Source of the DNA: Alkalihalobacterium sp048323755 | Lineage (GTDB): Bacteria > Bacillota > Bacilli > Bacillales > Bacillaceae_F | Assembly (NCBI RefSeq): GCF_048323755.1 | Contig: NZ_JBLWFS010000004.1 | Span: forward strand, 1 to 64,000 | Direction of reading: 5' to 3' | DNA length: 64,000 bases | In this document: piece by piece, positions 51,603 to 60,135 of the stretch | Layout: each line of letters starts with the position of its first letter | How positions within the stretch are numbered: position 1 is the first letter of the stretch | Program-made: the position numbers and the translations under genes | The notes under the pieces: generated by a model | Told to the model about the DNA's origin: nothing | Seen by the model: the letters and a program-made list of their open reading frames with translations, nothing else | The model's database searches: none

Positions 51603-51637
51603 GAGAAGAGGTTGAACTAGAGTTCAACCTCTTTTCT
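51603..51637 (+). terminator. Terminator of the TAXI lipoprotein gene
   Basis: GAAGAGGTTGAACT pairs with AGTTCAACCTCTTTTC, and the 3' arm is T-rich. It can also serve the convergent nitroreductase gene. Confidence 0.88.
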
Positions 51638-51647
51638 GTATAATCAC

Positions 51648-52394
51648 TTACTTTATATTTTTACAAGTAAACCCTTGTTGTTTCAGCATTTTTGCAATGT
51701 TGTCATAGTAAGGTTTACTATAAAAAGAAGCTACTCGTGAAGACCAATTGGAAGACATTTTCCCGTTTGTTCGTTCTTTCGTATATTGTTCCATTTGTTG
51801 ATCATATGTATCTAAAATGCCTTTAAGGTTAGGGTTATAGGTTTCCTCATGATATACTGCTTCTTTTGGAAAACGTGGCTTTTGACCAGGATCTTCTGCA
51901 GCATAGCCAATACATAAACCTGAAATCGGTATGACGTACTTCGGAAGATTTAATAATTTAATAACTTCTAAAGAATGACGACGAACCCCACCAATGGGAA
52001 CACAGCCTAATCCGAGTGACTCAGCAGCTGCGATGGCATTCCCCATTGCTAGACCAACATCTGTTGCACCAACTAATAATGAGTCAACTTCCTCTTCAAT
52101 TGCTAGAGATGTCCCTTCTTTTTCAGCCGCTAATGAAGCACGATAAAAATCAGCACAAAAGATAAAAAAGACAGGAGCCTCATCTACATATTTTTGATTA
52201 CCAACGAGTTCGGTCAATTTCTTTTTGGTATGGTCATCTTTGACAGAGACGATCGAGACTTGCTGGCCGTTAATCCATGAGGGAGCGGCTTGAGCTGCTT
52301 CAACTATCGTTATTAAGTGATCTTCACTTACAGGTTCATTTGTATAACTACGGATCGATCTATGATTTTTTAGGGTTTCAATAACTGGATTCAC
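51648..52394 (-). CDS. nfrA: NfrA-type NADPH-dependent flavin nitroreductase
   Basis: This 248-residue FMN enzyme has the FMN-binding HRSIRSYTNEP (about 11-21), AAPSWINGQ, an AMGNAIAAAESLGLGCVPIGG block and the C-terminal RFPKEAVYHEE and WSSRVASFY. It fits the NfsA/NfrA group that reduces FMN, quinones and nitro compounds with NADPH. The length is normal. It is a single minus-strand gene. The nfrA name is by resemblance. Confidence 0.85.
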   Translation of the reverse strand: MNPVIETLKNHRSIRSYTNEPVSEDHLITIVEAAQAAPSWINGQQVSIVSVKDDHTKKKLTELVGNQKYVDEAPVFFIFCADFYRASLAAEKEGTSLAIEEEVDSLLVGATDVGLAMGNAIAAAESLGLGCVPIGGVRRHSLEVIKLLNLPKYVIPISGLCIGYAAEDPGQKPRFPKEAVYHEETYNPNLKGILDTYDQQMEQYTKERTNGKMSSNWSSRVASFYSKPYYDNIAKMLKQQGFTCKNIK

Positions 52395-52473
52395 TTTTTG
52401 TTTCCCTCCATTCTATTTTGCAATAAGCATAAGACTTTTAAGGTGGAAAATCAATGACCGCAACTTATGTAGA

Positions 52474-53385
52474 TTAAGCAGATTGTTTTACTTTTCTTTT
52501 CCTTAAAAAATTAGTTAAAGACATATTCTGTACAATGATTACTGAAAAAATGACGAACAAAACTCCAATATATTGCCATAATGTTAAGATTTCACTATAA
52601 AATAACATACCGATAAATGCTGCAACAACAGGCTCTAGTGTGGCAATAATCGATGCTTTACCTGCTTCAACTTGCTTAAGCCCATTTGTATAAAAAATAA
52701 AAGCTAACACGGTTGGAAATAATCCTAAGCTACCCGCGTAAATCCACAGCTTTACATCATTTAATTGACCAATCCAAGTCCACACTTGACTGATAGGTAA
52801 TGTAAATAAGGTTGCAAATAAAAAGGTGTATATGGTTACCGTCATAGGATGATACTTTCTTAAGGCAAACTTACCAAATATGCTGTACAAGCCGTAAAAC
52901 AATCCAGAACCAAGACCTGCAATGATCCCTACAGTTGTCATTGTCATTGAACCATTTGGAAGGAGCTCAACAACAAGAATACATCCAAAAAGAGTCAAGA
53001 TTAAAGACAGGATTTTCCGTACAGTTAGCAGTTCCTTAAATAAAAGCCGGGATAAAATCAGGACAAAAGCAGGAGCGGTATAGAGCAAAATGGCGGCAAC
53101 GGAAATGGATGTTTCTTGAATGGCGACAAAGAAGCACCAATTAAAAAAAACGATACTTATAATTCCTGTACCAATAAAAAGTGGACTATCTTTCAATTGT
53201 ACTCGAAGCCATTGACGATTGACGAAAAAAGTATAGATCAGTAGAAAAATAACCGCACAACTGACACGTAGTGTTACAACTTGGAGTGGAGTTAGACCGA
53301 GACTATAAAGTTCTTGAACGAATAATCCAATCGTACCCCAAAGTGCAGCCCCCGCAGCAATTGATAAGTAAGCCCAACGTTTCAA
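52474..53385 (-). CDS. EamA-family (DMT superfamily) transporter
   Basis: This 303-residue protein has ten helices in two EamA repeats: AAGAALWGTIGLFVQEL near the start and a second repeat with GLGSGLFYGLYSIFGKFALRKYHP and LEPVVAAFIGMLFYSE. Members export amino acids or metabolites. The substrate is unknown. ATG 53385 follows an AAGAGGAAG on the minus strand. Confidence 0.87.
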   Translation of the reverse strand: MKRWAYLSIAAGAALWGTIGLFVQELYSLGLTPLQVVTLRVSCAVIFLLIYTFFVNRQWLRVQLKDSPLFIGTGIISIVFFNWCFFVAIQETSISVAAILLYTAPAFVLILSRLLFKELLTVRKILSLILTLFGCILVVELLPNGSMTMTTVGIIAGLGSGLFYGLYSIFGKFALRKYHPMTVTIYTFLFATLFTLPISQVWTWIGQLNDVKLWIYAGSLGLFPTVLAFIFYTNGLKQVEAGKASIIATLEPVVAAFIGMLFYSEILTLWQYIGVLFVIFSVIIVQNMSLTNFLRKRKVKQSA

Positions 53386-53406
53386 ATTTCTTCCTCTCCT
53401 TTATTA

Positions 53407-53432
53407 GAAAAAAAACGCCTTAAGATAAGGCG
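53407..53432 (-). terminator. Terminator overlapping the stop codon of the radical SAM gene
   Basis: On the minus strand CGCCTTA-TCT-TAAGGCG is followed by eight T. The TAA stop of the gene (53420-53422) lies inside the stem. Confidence 0.88.
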
Positions 53433-55186
53433 CCTTGTTCTAGTTTGTTTAGTTCACAAGTGTAATGAGTAGTTTTCAATTCTTTTGGGTTAAAGTAAGC
53501 GATAATTAACTGTTTGTTTTCGATCACTTCTTTTGTTTGTAAATAATAGTCGAGATCAAAAGCAATCACTTCAATCATTGTATGCTTATGAAGATCCTTT
53601 TCTGACAATTTCAACGAACTAAATTGTTCAGAAACGGTATCTGGTTCGTTTGCCATCGACTTTAAATAATGAGATTGTTGTTCCTTAGTTAACGAGAAAT
53701 TCCACCATGTTGTTCTCGGTTTATGTTTATGACGTACAAAATAATCATAAACCATTAAACCGTGAATGACCTTAAGATTTTTTGTCTCTCTTGCTTGTAA
53801 AAATTCATATAAACGGCGGAATAAATCTTCAAGCTGATGACCAATCTTAGACCAGCCTTGCTTGTCCCAATAATCTCCAAACTGTTGGAAAAAGTCAAAA
53901 GCAGAATCAAATTCTTTAGTAACTAGATATTCGATCGTTTCATCCATACGATGGTCATTCCAATATTTTTCTAATACATCTTCCACTCGCTTAATACGAA
54001 CGATGTCATTGAAAGGAAGGATTTTGTTTCCTAGTATTTCATATGGAGCATGATCCATATATACATAGTTATGATCTTCTGCTCTCAGACGTAATCCTGT
54101 TCCTCGTAACATTTTTAAGAAACCTAGTTGAAGTTCTTCAGGACGCAGGGCAAACACATCATTAAATGTCTTTTTAAAAGAGTCATAATTTTCATCAGGT
54201 AATCCAGCAATTAAGTCAAGGTGTTGATCAATTTTTCCGCCTTCTTTGACGAGGGTTACCGTTCTAGAGAGTTTTTCAAAATTTTGCTTTCGTTTAACGA
54301 GTTCATTCGTTGCGTCATTTGTTGATTGAACACCAATTTCAAATCGGAAAATACCAGCCGGGGCGTTCTCGTTTAGAAACTCGAGAACTTCTGGACGCAT
54401 GATATCAGCGGTTATTTCAAACTGAAACACACATCCTTCATGGTTATCAATGAGAAATTGAAAAATCTCAAGCGCATAATCCCGCTTAATATTAAAGGTT
54501 CGATCCACAAACTTAATTAACTTCGCACCACTCTTGATTAAGAACAGTAAATCCGATTTGACTCTCTCAATATCAAAATAACGAACGCCTACTTCAATAG
54601 AAGATAAACAAAATTGACAACTGAAAGGACAGCCGCGACTCGTCTCAAAATAGGTTACGCGTTTTGAAAGAGCAGGTAAATCTTCTTGAAAACGGTACGG
54701 GGAAGGAATTGCATTTAAGTCCGGCTTTGCACTTGGCGGGTTAACAATCTCTTTACCGTCTTTACGATAAGCAAGGCCAAACACCATATGAAATTTCTCT
54801 TCACCATTTAGTTCATCTAAAAGAAGTTTAAACGTTTCTTCCCCTTCGCCAACTACGATAAAGTCAGCATGAGGAATTCGCTCAAGCCAATAAGCTGTAT
54901 CATAGGACACTTCAGGACCACCTAGGACAATCTTAACGTCTGGCATAATTTTTTTTAGCATCTCAACGACTTTAATGGTTTCTTCGATATTCCAAATATA
55001 GCAACTAAACCCGATCACGTCAGGTTTTCTTTGATAAAGATCTGTAACGATATTCATGACGGGATCTTTTATTGTAAATTCAACCATTTCAACCGGATAT
55101 TCAGGCTCAGCATAAGCTTTCAGACAGCGAAGCGCTAGACATGTGTGGATATACTTCGCATTTAATGTTGTAAGAACGACATTCAT
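53420..55186 (-). CDS. B12-binding radical SAM protein (DUF4080 type)
   Basis: This 588-residue enzyme has an N-terminal cobalamin-binding-like Rossmann domain (NVVLTTLNAKYIH, IGFSCYIWNIEE, KIVLGGPEVSYD) and a radical SAM barrel with the cluster motif RGCPFSCQFC (CxxxCxxC), followed by an ELP3-like region and a C-terminal DUF4080-type extension. The N-terminal domain lacks the classic DxHxxG, so B12 may bind base-off without histidine or not at all. The reaction is unknown. ATG 55186 follows GAGGTAAAAC; an upstream reading to 55237 has no site. Confidence 0.83.
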   Translation of the reverse strand: MNVVLTTLNAKYIHTCLALRCLKAYAEPEYPVEMVEFTIKDPVMNIVTDLYQRKPDVIGFSCYIWNIEETIKVVEMLKKIMPDVKIVLGGPEVSYDTAYWLERIPHADFIVVGEGEETFKLLLDELNGEEKFHMVFGLAYRKDGKEIVNPPSAKPDLNAIPSPYRFQEDLPALSKRVTYFETSRGCPFSCQFCLSSIEVGVRYFDIERVKSDLLFLIKSGAKLIKFVDRTFNIKRDYALEIFQFLIDNHEGCVFQFEITADIMRPEVLEFLNENAPAGIFRFEIGVQSTNDATNELVKRKQNFEKLSRTVTLVKEGGKIDQHLDLIAGLPDENYDSFKKTFNDVFALRPEELQLGFLKMLRGTGLRLRAEDHNYVYMDHAPYEILGNKILPFNDIVRIKRVEDVLEKYWNDHRMDETIEYLVTKEFDSAFDFFQQFGDYWDKQGWSKIGHQLEDLFRRLYEFLQARETKNLKVIHGLMVYDYFVRHKHKPRTTWWNFSLTKEQQSHYLKSMANEPDTVSEQFSSLKLSEKDLHKHTMIEVIAFDLDYYLQTKEVIENKQLIIAYFNPKELKTTHYTCELNKLEQGALS

Positions 55187-55387
55187 TTGTTTTACCTCTA
55201 TTCTATATATCAAATAATATGGAAGAGCATCGTGCACTCAAGTTTTAGCATGTGATAATAACAAGATCCACAATTAATGGGAAAAATATAGCTCTCATGC
55301 TCATTGTTTTACTTATGAGGAGTATTTTATACGTTAAGTATGATACCATATTTTCTATGGATAATTATATAGATAGGATTTGATATT

Positions 55388-56029
55388 ATGGTGTTTTTAT
55401 TTCCATCTTGGCTTTTCATAGTTTTAGGTGTTTTTCTAGTAGCCATCCTTTGTGGTCTTTTTTCTTTTTTTGTATCGAAATGGTTGAAAAAGAAAGAGGT
55501 AAAAGATAAAAGATTTGAGAATATCGCCGCCTTTGTAATTGTTATTATCGTTATCGCAAGTGCTTGGTTTGTCAAAGAAAACATGTTTGTAACCGCGTTT
55601 GAAGGAAGTATGATTGTAACAGAAGAAAAGGAAGTAGAAGTGAATTACTCCAGTGCAGAATTTCTTGCGTTTAGTGATTTTATCATTATTGACTATCTTT
55701 TCACTCAAATGAACTATGGGGAAGAATTTGAAATAGGTAATGATGAAGACGGAAATGTACGTGTCGCTGTAGTGATAAATGATCACAAACCACTTTTGCA
55801 GTATATGAAGACATACGAAGACGAAGACTTTCAAAGGTTTGCGAAGCACTATTTTCCTTTTGACCTTTATTTTGAACGTGAACATGCCAGTATTATAAAT
55901 GACATCATACAGCAACAAGATCAAAATAATTCGTGTGAACAATTATTGCCTAGCCTAGAACAGGAATTACAAAAAAAGGAAGAACAATATTTTGAATACG
56001 AAGTAGCATGTACGATAGAACGAGGGTGA
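55388..56029 (+). CDS. Unknown membrane protein with two N-terminal helices
   Basis: I do not recognise this 213-residue protein. It has two hydrophobic helices (about 4-32 and 45-63) separated by a lysine-rich loop (KKKEVKDKR), so the long acidic C-terminal part of about 150 residues lies on the same side as the N-terminus. That part contains SSAEFLAFSDF and a predicted helical end with CEQLLPSLEQELQKKEEQ. The ribosome site is weak. It has a terminator overlapping its stop. Confidence 0.62.
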   Translation: MVFLFPSWLFIVLGVFLVAILCGLFSFFVSKWLKKKEVKDKRFENIAAFVIVIIVIASAWFVKENMFVTAFEGSMIVTEEKEVEVNYSSAEFLAFSDFIIIDYLFTQMNYGEEFEIGNDEDGNVRVAVVINDHKPLLQYMKTYEDEDFQRFAKHYFPFDLYFEREHASIINDIIQQQDQNNSCEQLLPSLEQELQKKEEQYFEYEVACTIERG

Positions 56030-56050
56030 CATTAGTCATCCTCGTTTATT
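56021..56050 (+). terminator. Terminator of the 213-residue membrane protein gene
   Basis: CGAGGGTGAC pairs with GTCATCCTCG over ATTA, followed by TTTATTTATT. The 5' arm includes the stop codon. Confidence 0.75.
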
Positions 56051-56088
56051 TATTATGAGGAGTATACAGCAACCAACAATCGATGGGA

Positions 56089-56322
56089 ATTGGTGAGCGT
56101 TAGAGAAAAAATATAGGAGGAAGCGTGAACGGAAAGCGTGGAATAGTGAGCGGTAGAGGAAAAAGTTAGGAGACATCGTGTACGAAAAGCACTGAATGGT
56201 GAGCGCAAGAGGGAGAAACTAACTACGAGAAAGTGTCAACCAAAAGCCAAGAATGGTGTACACAAGAAGAAAAAACTAGGAGAAAGCACCAACAACCAAA
56301 AGCCCGGTTGGTGCACGAACAA
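56089..56322. repeat. Degenerate tandem repeats of 53-57 bp
   Basis: Units beginning TTGGTGAGCG, AATAGTGAGCG, AATGGTGAGCG, AATGGTGTAC and TTGGTGCACG start near 56089, 56142, 56195, 56252 and 56307. Each has the pattern GAGCGxxAGAGxAAAAAxxTAGGAGAAAGCGTGxAC-AAAAGC with many substitutions. There is no supported reading frame. It separates two convergent transcripts. Confidence 0.75.
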
Positions 56323-56418
56323 GTTAGAGCTTTGATTTGTGAGGCAGATTTCGTCCTAGCTCAGCATCACTGAAGAAATTTTTATGGATTAGTTACAGTG
56401 TACAAAACATATATAATA

Positions 56419-56910
56419 TTAGCGAATGAACAAGTAGTAAATGAGAAAAGGCATGACACTTACAATGAGCATGAGACGAAAAAGGTGGAGAGTGACAACC
56501 GTTGGGACTGAGACTGGATATTTCTCAGCAAGGACAATCATTTCAGTCATTCCAGCTGGAGCCGAACTACATACTGCTGTTAATGTATCAAATTTAAGAA
56601 ATTTTTTTAGGAAGAGTGCTAATAATAGAGCACCGCTTATTTGCAATAAAGGTAGCAGGAGAGCGTGCAACCAAACGGTAGAGAGAATAGAAAACGTTTC
56701 CTGGCTAAAAGTAAGTCCAATGCTTCCTCCTAGCAGCATTTGAATCATTCGTTTAGCTTTCATAGGTAATGGAGGAAGCGTATTTGTTTTCATTTGTACG
56801 ATTGCGATTATTAATAAGGAACCTAATAAGGGACCTAAAGGAAACGACGTCATGAAACCAAGCCAGCCACCTATTATTGCTAGCATACTAGTGATGACCC
56901 AACGTTTCAT
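56419..56910 (-). CDS. AbrB-family membrane protein, second half of a split pair
   Basis: This 163-residue protein has five to six helices and the AbrB duplication motif SSAPAGMTEMIVLAEKYPVSVPTVVTLHLFR. AbrB-family membrane proteins (not the DNA-binding AbrB) normally have two such halves of about 160 residues in one chain. Here each half is a separate gene; this one overlaps the upstream half by 23 bases. The role is unknown; an ammonia monooxygenase-like or transport regulator label exists for the family. Confidence 0.77.
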   Translation of the reverse strand: MKRWVITSMLAIIGGWLGFMTSFPLGPLLGSLLIIAIVQMKTNTLPPLPMKAKRMIQMLLGGSIGLTFSQETFSILSTVWLHALLLPLLQISGALLLALFLKKFLKFDTLTAVCSSAPAGMTEMIVLAEKYPVSVPTVVTLHLFRLMLIVSVMPFLIYYLFIR

Positions 56911-57430
56911 AAGGCGATCCTCCTTTTTGTATTTCTTTACGATGCAGGTATTCGAGCAATATTGGAAAAATCGTCATCACACTCAGAACTCTAATGAGAT
57001 GAAGCATAATAACTACTGGAGCATGTAATGAGAGTGTTTTGGCGATTGTTGCCATTTCTATCATTCCACCTGGAGCCGCTGATAATATAGCAACACCTTG
57101 TTCAAAGGGTGATAGTGTCGCAATTAGTAGTCCACTACCGATCGTAATAAGAAATACACTAAATGTAACAGCTACTAGACTGGTCGCTAATTGACGTAAC
57201 TGATATACCGATAGTTTCGTAAATGTTAATCCTACCATCAATCCAAGTGTCACTTGTAGAACAAAAGCCATGGGAACGGTCGTTTCTAATGTTAATAACT
57301 GAAACGTTTTAGCTATTCCTACAGCAAACATCGCCCCTATTATCGTGCCAACAGGAAGCCGTAATTTTTGTCCGATTGTACCACCGATAATTGATAAAAC
57401 AATAAAAAGTATGAACTGCAATACATCCAT
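56888..57430 (-). CDS. AbrB-family membrane protein, first half of a split pair
   Basis: This 180-residue protein has about six helices and the matching motif LSAAPGGMIEMATIAKTLSLHAPVVIMLHLIR. It is coupled to the second half by a 23-base overlap. ATG 57430 follows AAAAGGA; a longer frame to 57604 has no site. Together the pair likely forms the full AbrB-type channel or carrier. Confidence 0.75.
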   Translation of the reverse strand: MDVLQFILFIVLSIIGGTIGQKLRLPVGTIIGAMFAVGIAKTFQLLTLETTVPMAFVLQVTLGLMVGLTFTKLSVYQLRQLATSLVAVTFSVFLITIGSGLLIATLSPFEQGVAILSAAPGGMIEMATIAKTLSLHAPVVIMLHLIRVLSVMTIFPILLEYLHRKEIQKGGSPYETLGHH

Positions 57431-57783
57431 TCGTAATCGATCCTTTTCAACCGTGTTATCTTTTCCTACTGTATTGAAATGAAAAGTGATTTGCAAGAAC
57501 AACTTGTTGATGTTGCGAAGTGGAGGCAAAAGGAAGCCATTAACTGATACAAGATCATAGTGATTTGGGTTAAACAAAGCTATTCTGAAAAACAGTATAA
57601 ACAATAGATATATATAATATTCGCAGATAAAAAAGAGAAAAAATACTGTTTGTTGGATCTTTTAATACGTATTCGCACAAACGCTTTAAACCGATAAAAA
57701 AAGTTGTTTACAATTCATTGATAAATATACTATGATAATACATAACTATTAGAAAATTATAAAAATTATAGGGGGAAACAAAG
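57431..57783. other. Intergenic region between the AbrB pair and the trpX-like gene
   Basis: The region contains the probable trpX promoter (57707-57736). The rest is AT-rich with no supported gene; minus-strand codons upstream of 57430 are open for 58 codons but have no ribosome site. Confidence 0.45.
57707..57736 (+). promoter_or_regulatory. Probable SigA promoter of the TrpXYZ-like operon
   Basis: TTTACA (57707-57712) and TATGAT (57731-57736) with an 18-base spacer, 48 bases before the start codon. Confidence 0.45.
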
Positions 57784-58806
57784 ATGAAAAAGTGGATGAA
57801 ATTAGTCGGGACTGCGGCTGTTGGTTTAATGGCGCTAACTGCATGTGGTCAGCAAAGTAGTGCACCAGCTGAACCAGAGGAAAACAACGCTGGAGAAGAA
57901 GCACCCGCAGAAGAGGAAGTAACATTTAAAATTGGTGCTACTCAAATCGTAGAGCATCCATCACTAGATGCAGCCTATGAAGGCTTCCAAAAAGCGCTAG
58001 AAGATGCTGGGCTTTCCGTATCCTATGATTTCCAAAGTGCACAAGGTGATCAAAATAACGTTCATACAATTGCAAATAACTTTGTTGCAAATAATGTAGA
58101 TTTAATCTTTACAAACTCAACAGTTAGTACATTAGGTGCATTAAATGCTACTAACGAAATTCCTATCGTATTTGCTTCTGTTTCAGATCCAGTTTCAGCA
58201 GGATTAGTAACTGCACTAGACGAGCCTGGTGAAAACATTACAGGTGTTATCGATTTACACCCTGAATTTACAGAAAAGACTGTACAATTTATTGAAGAAA
58301 ATTTTGAAGGGGCAACAGTAGGTATCATCATTGATTCTGGTGAACAAAACTCAATCGCACAATTAGAATCAGTAAAAGCAGCTATGGAAGGTACGAGCCT
58401 CACTTTAGTAGAGCGAAGTGTTGATTCTTCAGCAGTAGTAGCTGAGGCAGCACGTTCTTTAGCTGATCGTGTAGATGTATTCTTAATGACGACAGATAAT
58501 ACAGTCGTTCAAGGTCTAGGTGCTTTAGTAGGAGTAGCAAATGATTACGATATTCCGTTAATTGTTGGGGACCCAGAATCATTAGAAGGCGGCGGATTTG
58601 CAACGTATGGAGTTGATTTCTTCTCTATCGGTTACCGTGCAGGTGAGATGGCTGTACAAATTCTAAATGGGGAAAAAGTGCCTTCAGAAATTAACGTAGA
58701 AATTCCACCAGAGCTTACACTGCTTATCAATAAACAAGCTGCAGAAGAACAAGGTGTTGAGTGGAACGATCAATGGGATGAAATTGCTGAAGTAATTAAT
58801 AATTAA
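57784..58806 (+). CDS. ABC transporter substrate-binding lipoprotein (TrpX-like, ABC_sub_bind)
   Basis: This 340-residue lipoprotein has the lipobox LMALTACGQ (Cys near 21), an acidic linker and an ABC_sub_bind domain with GATQIVEHPSLDAAYEGFQKAL, LIFTNSTVSTLGALNAT, PIVFASVSDPVSAGLV and GFATYGVDFFSIGYRAGEMAVQIL. Members in Firmicutes and streptococci import tryptophan or other aromatic amino acids. It is followed by its permease and ATPase after an inserted repeat. ATG 57784 follows GGGGGAAAC. Confidence 0.88.
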   Translation: MKKWMKLVGTAAVGLMALTACGQQSSAPAEPEENNAGEEAPAEEEVTFKIGATQIVEHPSLDAAYEGFQKALEDAGLSVSYDFQSAQGDQNNVHTIANNFVANNVDLIFTNSTVSTLGALNATNEIPIVFASVSDPVSAGLVTALDEPGENITGVIDLHPEFTEKTVQFIEENFEGATVGIIIDSGEQNSIAQLESVKAAMEGTSLTLVERSVDSSAVVAEAARSLADRVDVFLMTTDNTVVQGLGALVGVANDYDIPLIVGDPESLEGGGFATYGVDFFSIGYRAGEMAVQILNGEKVPSEINVEIPPELTLLINKQAAEEQGVEWNDQWDEIAEVINN

Positions 58807-58825
58807 TAAAAAAATAGAAATAGTG

Positions 58826-59042
58826 TGTGTTCAAAAAGGAAGACAAAAAGATCCGAGAAGTTCGAGGAAGCGCGGTCTCCAAGCACTGGAGCGTATGGTG
58901 TTAATACGTGAAGAGCGGAAGAGAAAGCTGACGAGCTGCCACAGGATGTGGTGACTTCGACGTTCCCACAGGACGTGGGGCTCTTAGTCGAAGATCTTCT
59001 ATCGACAGATATTTCCCCCAGACTTTTTGAACAACCTCTTAT
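58826..59042. repeat. Repeat element inserted within the TrpXYZ-like operon
   Basis: Inverted ends TTCAAAAAG (58830-58838) and CTTTTTGAA (59023-59031) enclose a GC-richer body with the direct motif CCACAGGATGTGG/CCCACAGGACGTGGG. The base composition differs from the flanks and there is no supported frame. It looks like a small non-coding dispersed element of Bacillus. Other copies are not in this window. Confidence 0.65.
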
Positions 59043-59050
59043 AAGGGCGG

Positions 59051-59095
59051 GACTGGCTCAAGACGAAATCTGCTATAGATTAGCTTGAGTCAGTC
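59051..59095 (+). repeat. Inverted repeat ahead of the TrpY-like permease
   Basis: GACTGGCTCAAG (59051-59062) pairs with CTTGAGTCAGTC (59084-59095) with one G-T pair. It resembles the inverted repeat at 35945-36017, which is also between a substrate-binding gene and the next transporter gene. Confidence 0.7.
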
Positions 59096-59139
59096 ACGTT
59101 ACTAGAGAAGATATTATAGTTAGAGAGGAAGAGGTCACC

Positions 59140-60135
59140 ATGTTTATCTCAATTTTTGGCTCAATTGAATCTGGAATCATTTATGCACTTATGGCACTAG
59201 GGGTCTACCTCACCTTTCGCATCCTTGATTTCCCCGACCTGACTGTAGACGGGAGCTTTGTGACAGGAGCAGCAGTTGCTGCGATGATGATTATCAATGG
59301 GTATTCTCCAATCATTGCAACAGTAGTCGCTGTTATAGCAGGGTTTATTGCTGGTTGTGTCACAGGGATTCTTCATACGAAAGGAAAAATTAATCCGTTG
59401 CTGTCCGGTATTTTAATGATGATCGCTCTTTATTCCATTAATTTAAGAATTATGGGGCGACCGAATTTACCATTGTTAAATGAAACGACACTTGTCAAAC
59501 AGCTAACTGCATTTTGGCAAAATCTCGGATTTGACCAGTTTTTTAATGGCATTATAACGTTTTTAGGCGTACCACAGCTTCCACGTACATGGGCAGTTGT
59601 ATTCTTTGCCCTTATCGTTACATTAACAGTAAAAGTATTATTGGACCTATTCTTAAAGACAGAAGTTGGTTTAGCACTTAGAGCAACAGGTGATAACAAA
59701 CGAATGATTCGCAGTTTCTCAGCCAATACCGACTATTTAATCATTTTAGGTTTAGGTATTTCAAATGGTCTAGTTGCTTTATCTGGAGCTTTAATTGCCC
59801 AATATGGCGGCTTTGCCGATGTTGGAATGGGTATTGGGATGATTATTATAGGACTTGCATCCGTAATTATAGGTGAAGCTTTATTCGGAACGAAGACGAT
59901 TGCTCGGACAACGTTAGCGGTCATAGGTGGAGCCATCATCTATCGAATCGTATTAACACTAGCATTAAGAGTCGAGTTCTTAGAGACGGGAGATATGAAA
60001 TTAATTACGGCCGTTATTGTAGTTGCGGCACTCGTTACCCCGAAAATACTCGCTGCTCGAAAAGAAAAACGGCGACGCTTAAAGAAGCGAGCCGAACTTT
60101 CACAGATAGGGGGGAATGGAAATGTTGCATCTTAA
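59140..60135 (+). CDS. ABC transporter permease (TrpY-like)
   Basis: This 331-residue permease has nine to ten helices and the BPD_transp_2 style blocks RILDFPDLTVDGSFVTGAA, IALYSINLRIMGRPN, GLALRATGDNKRMIRSFSAN and VIIGEALFGTKTIARTTLAV. It pairs with the substrate-binding protein and ATPase on each side. ATG 59140 follows GAGGAAGAGG. The stop overlaps the ATPase gene. Confidence 0.88.
   Translation: MFISIFGSIESGIIYALMALGVYLTFRILDFPDLTVDGSFVTGAAVAAMMIINGYSPIIATVVAVIAGFIAGCVTGILHTKGKINPLLSGILMMIALYSINLRIMGRPNLPLLNETTLVKQLTAFWQNLGFDQFFNGIITFLGVPQLPRTWAVVFFALIVTLTVKVLLDLFLKTEVGLALRATGDNKRMIRSFSANTDYLIILGLGISNGLVALSGALIAQYGGFADVGMGIGMIIIGLASVIIGEALFGTKTIARTTLAVIGGAIIYRIVLTLALRVEFLETGDMKLITAVIVVAALVTPKILAARKEKRRRLKKRAELSQIGGNGNVAS

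Noticed and set aside
55436..55942. 168-codon minus-strand frame
   Set aside because: It lies wholly opposite the better supported membrane protein gene and its composition (Phe/Tyr/Lys-rich) is typical of an antisense shadow.
56089..56322. CRISPR or coding tandem repeat
   Set aside because: Units vary too much and have irregular length, without constant repeats and spacers; no frame with a ribosome site.
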